DNA from: Phlegmacium glaucopus
Lineage: Eukaryota > Basidiomycota > Agaricomycetes > Agaricales > Cortinariaceae
Assembly (NCBI GenBank): GCA_015039465.1
Contig: MU130027.1
Location: 1 to 64,000 of the forward strand
Direction of reading: 5' to 3'
DNA: 64,000 bases
Part shown: positions 21,065 through 30,430 of the stretch, in pieces
How the letters are laid out: every line of letters begins with the position of its first letter
Position numbering within the stretch: position 1 is the first letter of the stretch
The notes under the pieces: generated by a model
What the model was told of the DNA's origin: nothing
Databases searched by the model: none
What the model saw: the letters and a program-made list of their open reading frames with translations, nothing else
Made by a program: the position numbers and the translations under genes

Positions 21065-21510
21065 TACTCGGCAATGAGAATACAGCTTTTATTGTCAGCT
21101 AGACCCATAGCATGTTGAAGGTTCATGATTTTGCTGGGCTGCGCAATCTCTTCCAATTTGTTTTCTATGGGTTTGGCTGCTTGAAGTTTCTTTAGTTGGT
21201 CAATCTCCGCTGAACAAGAGTAAGCTGTATACACTAATCAAACTTAAAGAAATTTACTAACCTCGCAGACTTGTGAGCATTGCAGCCATCTTGGCATCTT
21301 TTGCACCATTTGAGGAGGCATGTGTCTGGAGGGGCTTGACAGGCTTCGAAGCTGGTATCGGTCGGGAGCTTGAGTTGGTCGTCCTCTTCATAGCCGTGGA
21401 TGAGTCCATCTGAGTATTCTCCTTTGTAGCCGCAATTGCTTGGGGTCAGGTGCCTGCTGAGGTGGAGGATGTCTTTGGTACATTTGCAGCCGTTTTCTGA
21501 GTGTTAGCCA
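21065..21510 (-). pseudogene. 5' fragment of a fungal hypothetical gene
   Basis: From an ATG at 21510 the frame begins MANTQKTAANVPKTSST, hits TGA at 21446-21448, then stays open through a Ser/Thr/Lys-rich stretch to KMAAMLTSLR. A GT-AG intron (about 21212-21264) leads to EIDQLKKLQAAKP and NLQHAMGLAD, ending at a GTAAGT donor near 21068. The coiled Lys/Gln segment followed by NLQ.AMGLAD is a pattern I associate with a widespread Agaricomycete family of unknown function. The remaining exons are absent. The stop and missing 3' half make it a pseudogene. Confidence 0.4.
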
Positions 21511-21923
21511 TGTCAATGTGAGTAAATGTAAAGAGAACTTGGGGAGTATAAATATTAAAACGAGACTGCCCTATGCCCCAGTGAAAAACTTTGAGCCTTC
21601 CTATTCTAGTGGTATGCTTGCAGGTCAAAACCGTGCCAAGAATTCAAAGTATGGGTGTACCTTTTTCAAAAAGTGTAGAGTCGGAACATCCTGCTAGCGC
21701 GGCGCTCAATATCAACTCAAACACGAGCTGGAATATGACAGGATACCTTTTTTGGATCCTGCTAGCACGACATCAAGCATTATTGGTTCAAAACACAAGC
21801 ATGGAACATATCACTGGGCACCGGTTTGGAAAAATACAGAGTCGGATCTTGCTAAATTGGCTACAAGCGCCGGTGCCAAAGTCAAGACAGTGGTCTTTAC
21901 TTAAAAGGGGATGACTTTTACCT

Positions 21924-21931
21924 TATAAATA
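21924..21931 (+). promoter_or_regulatory. TATA box
   Basis: TATAAATA lies 35 bases before the ATG at 21966. Several repeats of the form AGAGTCGGA.C.TGCTA lie upstream (21670, 21835). Confidence 0.45.
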
Positions 21932-21965
21932 CAGCTATCAGCAACATACCACCCCATTCTACTCG

Positions 21966-22634
21966 ATGTCGTCTTCTATGAGAATCTCCAGCCCTCGCAA
22001 GTCTGAGAGCATGTACAGTTCTTCATCCATACATAGAATATGCAATTGTCAGAATCAGCTGGCACATTACGGCTGGGATGGCATTCCACATGAAGACTTA
22101 CCAGATTTATGCAAGCAAACCATGGGAACAGTTATTGGGAACACGCCAATATCTGAAAAAAATGGTAAGTAAAAGTCTGATCATCTCTATGGCGAGAATT
22201 GACATACCTACAAGATAAAAAATTCACGTTCGAAAATGACAGTGCCAATCTAGACACTTCACCTACCAAGTCAGATCCTGAGTGGGAACAAGGTAAGATC
22301 AAATGATTTGAATGTCCAAGGAGCTGACAAAGGCCTTGTAGTCATCCTCAGGTGAGCGGGTCGCAATCGACCAAAGGATCTGGTCAAAGCAGTTGAAATT
22401 ATGGACGAAGGTGATGTGTGGGGCCTGACTCACACAAAGGGTCGTAAATGTACGATGTCGGACAAGGGAGACATAATCACCTGGACAGGCAAGAAGAGCA
22501 AAGTAAGTGTTCCAATAAGAACTTGTTTCACTTATGGAGTTTATATTTTCTATAGAAGGGAACAGATTTCCGCATCAATCTTCATGTTGGGAAGAAGCGG
22601 TCAATGGTGAAAATATCTGTTAAGATTACCTAGC
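21966..22634 (+). pseudogene. Unknown three-intron gene with a probable frameshift
   Basis: Exon 1 (21966-22164) starts MSSSMRISSPRKSES. Exon 2 (22215-22292) encodes DKKFTFENDSANLD and is joined in phase. Exon 3 begins at 22352 in phase with GERVAID, but the following sequence is sensible only in another frame (KDLVKAVEIMDEGDVWGL, then KGDIITWTGKKSK). That suggests one lost base near 22372. A last intron (about 22504-22555) leads to KGTDFRINLHVGKK and a TAG near 22634. Introns are short and canonical. I do not recognise the protein. Confidence 0.4.
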
Positions 22635-22960
22635 TATATGCTATCAGTACATAGATGAAGCAAGGAATTTTTTTTAAAAAACTTACTAAATTGATTTGCT
22701 GCCAAGTCTTCAACTGAGTTAGAATGGTAGACCAAAAACAATATATTTTAAAAAGAAAGAGAAGACCACATGGTATAACTAGTCAGAATTTGTCGCGAAG
22801 AGACAATGAGGGATTTGAGCCACATGTCCGAAATAATTGAAGAATTGTTGACAGTAATATTTCACAATAAATAGAATAGAATGATATCTAGAATGAAAAT
22901 ATGTTGACTGGCCGGACGCTGGATGTAGACTCTGCGTCAGTCCAGTCATAGGCCTTGTGT
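22635..22960. other. Non-coding spacer
   Basis: AT-rich sequence with no open frame of note. The last part (from about 22913) is the start of a repeat recurring at about 23350. Confidence 0.35.
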
Positions 22961-22962
22961 CG

Positions 22963-23850
22963 ACAATCAGATCTTTTTGGACAACCCTGGTGCTGAGCTT
23001 CTACAGGTGTTGGAACAATGCAACCACAGCGCTCTCAAAGTAGACGAATGCAAGAACATTATCAAACGGAATCAAGCCTATGTCTTTCAAAACAACACTT
23101 ATAATGATGGATTTGTGGAGAAGAATTTCAAAACAAGTACTCTAATTATCAATGACAACAAGGTGAATCTCATCAACGTTCATCTATGTCACCTCTCCAC
23201 TCAACATAAACACTCCCCAGCCCCTTACTACCCCAGATACGACCTAGACTTTGCGTCAGTCGTATCTCTTGACCTAGACTTTGCATCGGTCATATCTCTT
23301 GACCTAGACTTCACGTTGGCCAGACATTGGCCTAGACTTTGCATCAGCCAGACGCTGGATGTGGACTCTGTCAGTCCAGTTGTAGGCCTTGCATTGACAA
23401 TCAGATCTTTTTTGGACAACCCCGGTGCTGAGCTTCTACAGGTGTTGGAACAGTGATCTCAAAGTATATGAATGCAAGAACGTTATCAAATGGAATCAAG
23501 CCTACGTCTTTCAAAATGACACTTATAAAGATGGATTTGTGGAGAAGAATTTCAAAAGTACTCTAATTATCAACGACAACGACATGAACCACACCCTTGA
23601 AGAGATTACACAATTCACTCGACAACAAGATAGATGCGACAACCATATTGTCAACCTCTCTGTCATTAAGCATCGTGAAAACTAGCATTGCTGTTCTATA
23701 GCCGGTGATCAAATTGAAGTTTTTGAAGGTGAACAGGCAGGTCTCTGTGGTGTGATTGAGGATATGTCAATGCAAGAGGTATTTTTCTGGCATCGTATTA
23801 CAAGATTGTCTCTTCAATTTTTTTGTCTAGATTGCATCAGTATATTGCTT
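22963..23850 (+). pseudogene. SPT5-like elongation-factor gene fragment, internally duplicated
   Basis: SPT5 is a transcription elongation factor built around NGN and KOW domains. Here one segment is present twice (about 22913-23165 and 23350-23600). It encodes NPGAELLQVLEQ, then QAYVFQNNTY and GFVEKNFK. The second copy continues TLEEITQFTRQQD and, past a TAG, reaches GDQIEVFEGEQAGLCGVIED (about 23700-23775), a KOW-type turn. The order GF..K.F, T..E...F, GD..EV.EGE matches SPT5. An intron follows (about 23780-23830). The two copies are separated by short CCTAGACTTTGC repeats. Stops and duplication show it is not functional. Confidence 0.55.
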
Positions 23851-24130
23851 TCTTCAATGATGTTGGCACAGGAGAGGTAGCAACTCAGATTCAAACAGAT
23901 ACCTGTGAGTTGATAACATATTTTGTTGTGAGCAATACACATTTAATAATGTTATAGATCTTGTCCAGCAAGGTATCTCAGAAAAAGTTGCCCTCGCCAT
24001 CAGCTACTTGGTCTCGTTTATCACTGGTTTTGTCCTGGGTTGCATTTGTTCTTGGCATTTGGCACTGGTGGTTGTCTGATGAACAAATTTGTTTATTCAT
24101 ATTGTCAATGTCGTTCTGGCGATCTCAATC
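23836..24130 (+). pseudogene. ABC multidrug transporter (Ste6/MDR type) fragment
   Basis: An open stretch encodes IAFFNDVGTGEVATQIQTDT, then an intron with a TTATAG acceptor (about 23907-23958), then DLVQQGISEKVALAISYL and a hydrophobic segment FITGFVLGCICSWHLALVVV. A frame change follows and leads to MNKFV. This is the end of one transmembrane helix pair of an ABC-B exporter (GEV..R.QTDT..VQ.GISEKVAL). No nucleotide-binding domain is present. It directly follows the SPT5-like fragment on the same strand. Confidence 0.6.
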
Positions 24131-24242
24131 AAATCCTCCTCATGTTCCCTAAGCTTCAAGGTCATCCTTCGACATTCTGGCTTGTTCCTGCTCAATTCCT
24201 AAGCTCTGATGCGTCCCTCTCCAGATCATATCTTTCTGTTTG

Positions 24243-24250
24243 TATAAAAG
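24243..24250 (+). promoter_or_regulatory. TATA box
   Basis: TATAAAAG lies 45 bases before the ATG at 24295, a textbook core-promoter position for the transposase fragment that follows. Confidence 0.5.
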
Positions 24251-24294
24251 GTCCATTGAGCTATGCTATCTGATTCCCTCAGCTATTCTTCTAC

Positions 24295-24545
24295 ATGGCA
24301 GGCCGGATTCCTTGCACATGTGGCTGTGGGCGAGAAGTGACATATGCCATGAAACGAAACCATTTATATGCCTGCAGGAAGACTTCACTTCAAGCCAGAG
24401 TGGTGACAGAGACCAAATCATTGAAGAGAAACACCTGGCAGCAACAGGAGCCAACCCCACTTGTGCAGAGGGGATCCAAAAAGTGGGCTTCCTCCAATCT
24501 TGACTGGGATGGCAGCCGCAAACAACTCAAGGCATCTCCACTCAA
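24295..24545 (+). pseudogene. N-terminal fragment of a Plavaka-like transposase
   Basis: The protein starts MAGRIPCTCGCGREVTYAMK, a short zinc-ligand motif (CTCGCG...H) followed by a basic region and GSRKQLKAS. Agaricomycete Plavaka/Tnp2-like transposases commonly open with such a CxCG...RH motif and later a KR..S..EGSRK stretch. Element E4 begins at 24546 inside this frame and the rest of the gene is not found. Confidence 0.45.
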
Positions 24546-25137
24546 CAGTACTTTACCCTCCCCCACACAATCCGAGCAGTTCCGAGCGACTCAGAGCGGT
24601 TCCAAGCAGTTCCGAGCAGTTCTGAGTGGAATCTGAGCTCAGTCCGAGCAAAAATAAAAAATAATATATAAGTCATATTCCAACCATATTTTGAGCACAT
24701 TTTGAGCACATTCCAAGCACATTCCGAGCATGTCCTTTCATTTTGAATTAATTTTAAATTTTTACTTAAATTAGTGTAAATTAGTACCTTTGTACTAAGT
24801 TATTCCATTTTATTTATTATTCATTTTTTGTAATATACATATTAATTTCTTAAATTCAATACTAACAACTGTAACCCAGTAGCTACCATGATTATTATAT
24901 ATTATTTAATATGATAAACTAAATAAAATAAAATAAAAACCCCTAAACAGGGGGGTAGCAGTCGTCATTGGTTGAAGTAAAGAAAACCCCCCTAAACAGG
25001 GGGTGGCAGTCATCATGCATCAAAATTAAAAAAAAAAACACCCCCTAAACAGGGGGTAGTAGTCATTGTATGTTGAAATAACACAAAAATCCCCCTAAAC
25101 AGGGGGGTAGCAGTTGACATGCATCAAAATAAAAAAC
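24538..25137. mobile_element. DNA transposon E4, right end missing
   Basis: The left end CAGTACTTTACCCTCCCCC at 24546 follows CCACTCAA, the presumed target. The subterminal repeats are GAGCAGTTCC-like (24570-24650) and GAGCACATTCC-like (24690-24735). From 24938 to 25130 four copies of a unit of about 60 bases contain CCCCCTAAACAGGGGG hairpins followed by GTAGCAGTCGTCAT. The element stops where the copia inverted arm begins at 25138, and no matching right terminus was found. Confidence 0.6.
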
Positions 25138-25559
25138 AATATGAAATAGATCATTGACACGGGGTATAGTTGCAATGGTATGTCCTTTTGGGTGTTTAAT
25201 AGTGCGCATACCCTTATGGAACACCACTAGATATCCTGCCTTTTCCAACCTACTGATAGATATCAGCGTAAAGGCTAAATCAGGTGCGTGTATTGCATCT
25301 TTGAAGATGGTTTTAGTTTGTTTAGAACCATTTGGTAGGTCGAGTGACATATCTCCCATTCTGATAGCTTTAACCTTTTGACCACATCAGTAAGTTCAGG
25401 TTTTGCTATGGGTGCTATGGAGCGCTGTCCAGCGCTGTCAATCAAAGACCCTTTGCTATGTCACTATAGGTTGCTATGGGACTCTATATAGTGCTTGACA
25501 GCTCTTGGCAGTTTCCCATAGTGCCATTTTTTGACCCTGAAAACCTGAATTTACTGATG
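25138..25559. repeat. Left arm of a perfect-looking inverted repeat in copia
   Basis: About 420 bases are the reverse complement of 26443-26864 with no difference noticed by eye. The arm holds the end of copia protease and start of integrase (minus strand) plus a small MITE. Confidence 0.75.
25385..25559. mobile_element. Small MITE inside the copia protease region (copy 1)
   Basis: It has 175 bases with terminal inverted repeats CATCAGTAAGTTCAGGTTTT and CATCAGTAAATTCAGGTTTT, and AGCGCT palindromes inside. Removing it together with one TG dinucleotide restores the copia frame across its site, suggesting a 2-base target duplication. An inverted second copy lies at 26443-26617. Confidence 0.6.
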
Positions 25560-26526
25560 CATCGGCTGTTGTAATGTCTCAATTGATAAGTTGATAATTT
25601 GTGAACTTGGATCGATCCAGAGAGTAATTGCGACTTGCTCCGCTATCGACACAACCACCAAGTTGGGCTTTAGGAACAGATATAGCGTTGGCGACATTGA
25701 TATAGTCTGATGTGCAGGTAAAAATGAAGAGTTTATTGTCTTTGTTGTCAACTGCTATTACTGCAGTTTCAACCTTCTTAGGCTTTCGCTGCCTTGGTCC
25801 TTGACCTTCCTTGCCTCCTCCTTTCAACCAAAATTTGTCGCTCATGTGGCCTGGCTTTCCACAATTCCAACAATTTTTATCCGAGCTTGTTTTACTTTGC
25901 TTTTCATACTTCTTGTTCTGACCACCTTTGCATCTACCACCCTTTTTAGCATGCGCGACAAGTGCTGAGTCGGTGTTTTTGCCACGTTCATCATTGATCG
26001 AATGATGCTGAGCCTCCTCGATGATGAAGGCAATCAGGTCATCCATTTTCATGTGTTGTGACTGGCCTCCTGAGAGGCTGCTGGCTCGTTCAGCTGCAGT
26101 TATGGTTTGGAGAGTAGGTTGGTAAGATTCTGGCAAAGATGACATGACGATGATGTTGAATCACATCTCAGACAGAGTTGATCCCATTTTGACAAGGTTG
26201 TTGCACCATTGGATCATTATCTAGAGGTGTTGTTTGAGTTCCATTAGATGGGTCTTTGGATCCTCATTGTCTGCCAGTTTCATAGTTGAGAGTTGATCTT
26301 CTGTGTCAAGAAGGTAAAGTGTACTCTTTGTTGTCACATCAGCTTTGACCACCTTCCACATGTCTTCTGCTGATGTTAAGTTCTTTATTTTAGAACCAAG
26401 ACATGTCGAAGTAGTTGAGAGAATGATATGCTGAGCTAAGTACATCAGTAAATTCAGGTTTTCAGGGTCAAAAAATGGCACTATGGGAAACTGCCAAGAG
26501 CTGTCAAGCACTATATAGAGTCCCAT
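25560..26526 (-). pseudogene. Copia gag and protease segment, inverted
   Basis: The minus strand reads UBN2-type gag (IKNLTSAEDMWKVVKAD near 26390-26340, then MSSLPESYQPTLQTI), a zinc knuckle CWNCGKPGHMSDKF in which the last Cys is Phe, and protease CVDSGASRNYSLDRSKF near 25640. Nonsense codons at 26221 (TAG), 26161 (TGA) and 25579 (TGA) all fit C-to-T change. The gag N-terminus is absent and the segment is head-to-head with the plus-strand copia sequence. The first residues of the long ORF at 26526 come from the MITE, not gag. Confidence 0.7.
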
Positions 26527-26864
26527 AGCAACCTATAGTGACATAGCAAAGGGTCTTTGATTGACAGCGCTGGACAGCGCTCCATAGCACCCATAGCAAA
26601 ACCTGAACTTACTGATGTGGTCAAAAGGTTAAAGCTATCAGAATGGGAGATATGTCACTCGACCTACCAAATGGTTCTAAACAAACTAAAACCATCTTCA
26701 AAGATGCAATACACGCACCTGATTTAGCCTTTACGCTGATATCTATCAGTAGGTTGGAAAAGGCAGGATATCTAGTGGTGTTCCATAAGGGTATGCGCAC
26801 TATTAAACACCCAAAAGGACATACCATTGCAACTATACCCCGTGTTAATGATCTATTTCATATT
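26443..26864. repeat. Right arm of the copia inverted repeat, with MITE copy 2
   Basis: It mirrors 25138-25559 in the normal (reverse-complement) sense. The MITE copy is 26443-26617. The copia sequence then continues on the plus strand. Confidence 0.75.
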
Positions 26865-27959
26865 CCTGGTTTGAATCAACTCCAAACCAAACATCATGCC
26901 AATATAGCTTCCCACAAAATGAGCCTAAACGAAGCCCATCAAAAACTAGGACATATATCCACTGCCGCTATTAAACATGCGGTATCCAAAGGGTTTATCA
27001 CAGGCATTGAACTTGACAGTAATTCAAAAGCTGATTTCTGTGAGGCGTGTGCAAAGGCCAAGTCAGCCAGACTTCCATATCCAAAGGAATCAGAAACTCG
27101 AGCTGCAAAATATGGCGATTATGGTTATTGGGATCTATGGGGACCTGCATCAGTAAAGAGTCTAAATGGTCACTGTTACATGGCAGCTCATATAGATGAT
27201 GCAACTTGCGAGACGAAGCTCTATTTCTAAGAGAAAAAGAGCAAAACATTCTGATTGTACAAACATGATGAAGCTTTTATAGAAACTCAGACTGGAAATC
27301 AAATAAAAACTGTGCGTTCGGATTGAGGGGGAGAATTCCTATCACATCAGATGAGTGAGCATCAAGATGATAGAGGTACCAAGCGTGAGCTTACCGTTCA
27401 CAACTCTCCACCTCAGAACGGCACAGCTGGACATGGGATGTGTACTCAAGCCAAACAAGCTCGAGCCCTACTTCTGGCATCCAGATTGCCTCGTTTCCTC
27501 TGGGAGGAAGCCATGAAGCATACAATGTGGCTACAGAACAGAACCCCAGCACATGCATTAGATGGAAAAACCCCTTACAAAATGTTAAATAACAAAAAGC
27601 CGCACCTTGCTGGTATCCAGGAGTTTGGAGTAGCGGCCTATGTGAAGGACTTAAGTGCCAGAAAGTTAGATGCCCAAGCACAAGGCAGTTGTTTTGTTGG
27701 ATATGACTCAGAATCTAAAGGTTACCAAATCTACTGGCCTGGAAAAAGATCAGTCACTGTTGAAAGGAACATAGTTTTTAATAAAAACAACATACAGATG
27801 AATGACAACATCGACATCCATGGGGATATACTGGCTGAGGGGGAGAGGGATAAAGTCATCCAGTCATCCTCCAATAACCCTGAAAATTCCAAAAACACTG
27901 CTGAAAATCTTGAACAACCTGATAAACCACATATCAGTGAACCTCAATCTCAACCTGAA

Positions 27960-28888
27960 TTGGTTCAAACTCACTGAACTTTACACTCCCCCATGTCTTC
28001 CTCCAGGAATCTGCCCGGACTGCCCGGAATCCTGGAGGAATCCTCCAGGAATCCTCCCGGAATAGGTAGGAATCCACCAGGAATCCTCCAGGAAGACGTG
28101 GGGGAGTGTAAAGACCTCCAAACTCAACAAGAACCAGCATCCAAAACCTCAACTGAACTTGCTCCAGAGCTTGAAGACAACAATGATCAATCTCAACAGT
28201 ACAGTCGTGGCTGTCATCAACGAAAGCCACCAGGAGCCTACAAAGTATTAAATGACAGTCTAGTAGCAACTGTCGCTTGTTACAATGACTTGATCTATGA
28301 AAATGAGTCAGTAGCCCAAATCTCAGAAGAAGATGAACTACTTAGTTCTCTACCACCTGACTTAGCACTCGTTGGTACTCTCTCATCAGACCCTCATTCA
28401 CTTGACGAAGCACTATGTGGACCCAACGCAAGGGAATGGCAAGAGGCTTTAGACTATGAAATTAGTCAGCTCAAAAAATTTGGCACTTGGGTAGTTGAGG
28501 ACTTACCTAAAGGTCAAGTTGCTATTCCGTGTGGTGAAGTCTTGAGAGTGAAACGAGGACCAAGTGGTGAAATGCTGAGCTATAGACTTTGAATCGTAGC
28601 TGGTGGTCACAGACAAGTCGAAGGAGTGAATTACACTGAGACTTTTTTGTCTGCTGCCAAAATGCCAACCATTTGAGCAGTTCTTGCGAACACCGTTGAT
28701 ATGGTTTTTAAATTTGTAGTTCTAAGATTACTGTTTAAGGAAATGTTCAAAACAAATCCAACAACCAGCAACCAATAACAAATTTCTGTATTAAGCAAGT
28801 TGGGGTTTCCTTGAAAGTATAACCAGTATACTCTTGAATAAAACTTCCAAATACAGGTTTAAAGTCCAATCCTTTTTAGACTATCTTT
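27960..28888. repeat. Copy 1 of an exact duplicated copia block
   Basis: The block recurs at an offset of 1542 bases (29502-30430), including E5 and its target duplicates. Copy 1 ends exactly where the 100-base N gap starts, which makes an assembly overlap a real possibility. Confidence 0.75.
27966..28126. mobile_element. Mini-MITE E5, copy 1 (145 bases)
   Basis: The insert is 27974-28118, flanked by CAAACTCA on both sides. Its ends are CTGAACTTTACACTCCCCC and, reverse-complemented, GAGGTCTTTACACTCCCCC. The interior is almost only CCTCCAGGAATCC and CCCGGAAT palindromic repeats. Excising the insert plus one duplicate restores the copia frame. It is the shortest member of the family. Confidence 0.8.
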
Positions 28889-28988
28889 NNNNNNNNNNNN
28901 NNNNNNNNNNNNNNNNNNNNNNNNNNNNNNNNNNNNNNNNNNNNNNNNNNNNNNNNNNNNNNNNNNNNNNNNNNNNNNNNNNNNNNNN
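28889..28988. other. Assembly gap (100 N)
   Basis: Exactly 100 N, the usual placeholder for a gap of unknown size. Confidence 0.95.
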
Positions 28989-29501
28989 CATGTTATTTGA
29001 AAAATACTAAAATTGCTCAAGCCAGCATCAACAACACTAGCTGTCTCTTGTTCACTTGGCCTCATCCTTGCTACAGGTACTTAATACAAGAGTAATAAAC
29101 TAACCAGGTGTGGATATGTGAAACAGTAATGTAAAAATTGAGCTCATGTGAAGTCACATGGGCCCAGTAGTTTGGTAACAAAGGAATAGGAGATAAAGTA
29201 AAAATAAAGGTGATGAGTAAGGAGGTCAGTTGAATGACCTCCTGTTTTGAAAGAATGATAAAAATTTATATATGGAAAGATGAAAGAAAGTAAATGCAAA
29301 ACAACATGGACCATGATAAAACCAATGCAAAGGATGCACGGAGAGGTAAGGAATGTGTATGTGAACCATGAAAGACCATGAGATTATATAGTGGCTGTGC
29401 AAAGGTGTGGCTGCAAAGGAGTGAATGTGGCTAAGTCCAATATTGACTGAGAGAACTGAAGATATGTCAAAGTATGAAGTGTGAAGAGGAATGAGGGTGC
29501 T
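28989..29501. other. Unassigned spacer between duplicated copia blocks
   Basis: AT-rich, without a credible ORF or recognised repeat. It gives copy 2 a different left neighbour from copy 1. Confidence 0.4.
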
Positions 29502-30430
29502 TTGGTTCAAACTCACTGAACTTTACACTCCCCCATGTCTTCCTCCAGGAATCTGCCCGGACTGCCCGGAATCCTGGAGGAATCCTCCAGGAATCCTCCC
29601 GGAATAGGTAGGAATCCACCAGGAATCCTCCAGGAAGACGTGGGGGAGTGTAAAGACCTCCAAACTCAACAAGAACCAGCATCCAAAACCTCAACTGAAC
29701 TTGCTCCAGAGCTTGAAGACAACAATGATCAATCTCAACAGTACAGTCGTGGCTGTCATCAACGAAAGCCACCAGGAGCCTACAAAGTATTAAATGACAG
29801 TCTAGTAGCAACTGTCGCTTGTTACAATGACTTGATCTATGAAAATGAGTCAGTAGCCCAAATCTCAGAAGAAGATGAACTACTTAGTTCTCTACCACCT
29901 GACTTAGCACTCGTTGGTACTCTCTCATCAGACCCTCATTCACTTGACGAAGCACTATGTGGACCCAACGCAAGGGAATGGCAAGAGGCTTTAGACTATG
30001 AAATTAGTCAGCTCAAAAAATTTGGCACTTGGGTAGTTGAGGACTTACCTAAAGGTCAAGTTGCTATTCCGTGTGGTGAAGTCTTGAGAGTGAAACGAGG
30101 ACCAAGTGGTGAAATGCTGAGCTATAGACTTTGAATCGTAGCTGGTGGTCACAGACAAGTCGAAGGAGTGAATTACACTGAGACTTTTTTGTCTGCTGCC
30201 AAAATGCCAACCATTTGAGCAGTTCTTGCGAACACCGTTGATATGGTTTTTAAATTTGTAGTTCTAAGATTACTGTTTAAGGAAATGTTCAAAACAAATC
30301 CAACAACCAGCAACCAATAACAAATTTCTGTATTAAGCAAGTTGGGGTTTCCTTGAAAGTATAACCAGTATACTCTTGAATAAAACTTCCAAATACAGGT
30401 TTAAAGTCCAATCCTTTTTAGACTATCTTT
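29502..30430. repeat. Copy 2 of the duplicated copia block, with E5 copy 2
   Basis: It corresponds base for base, where compared, to 27960-28888. E5 copy 2 is at 29516-29660. The copia frame 29535-30134 repeats that at 27993-28592, including the TGA at its end. Confidence 0.75.
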
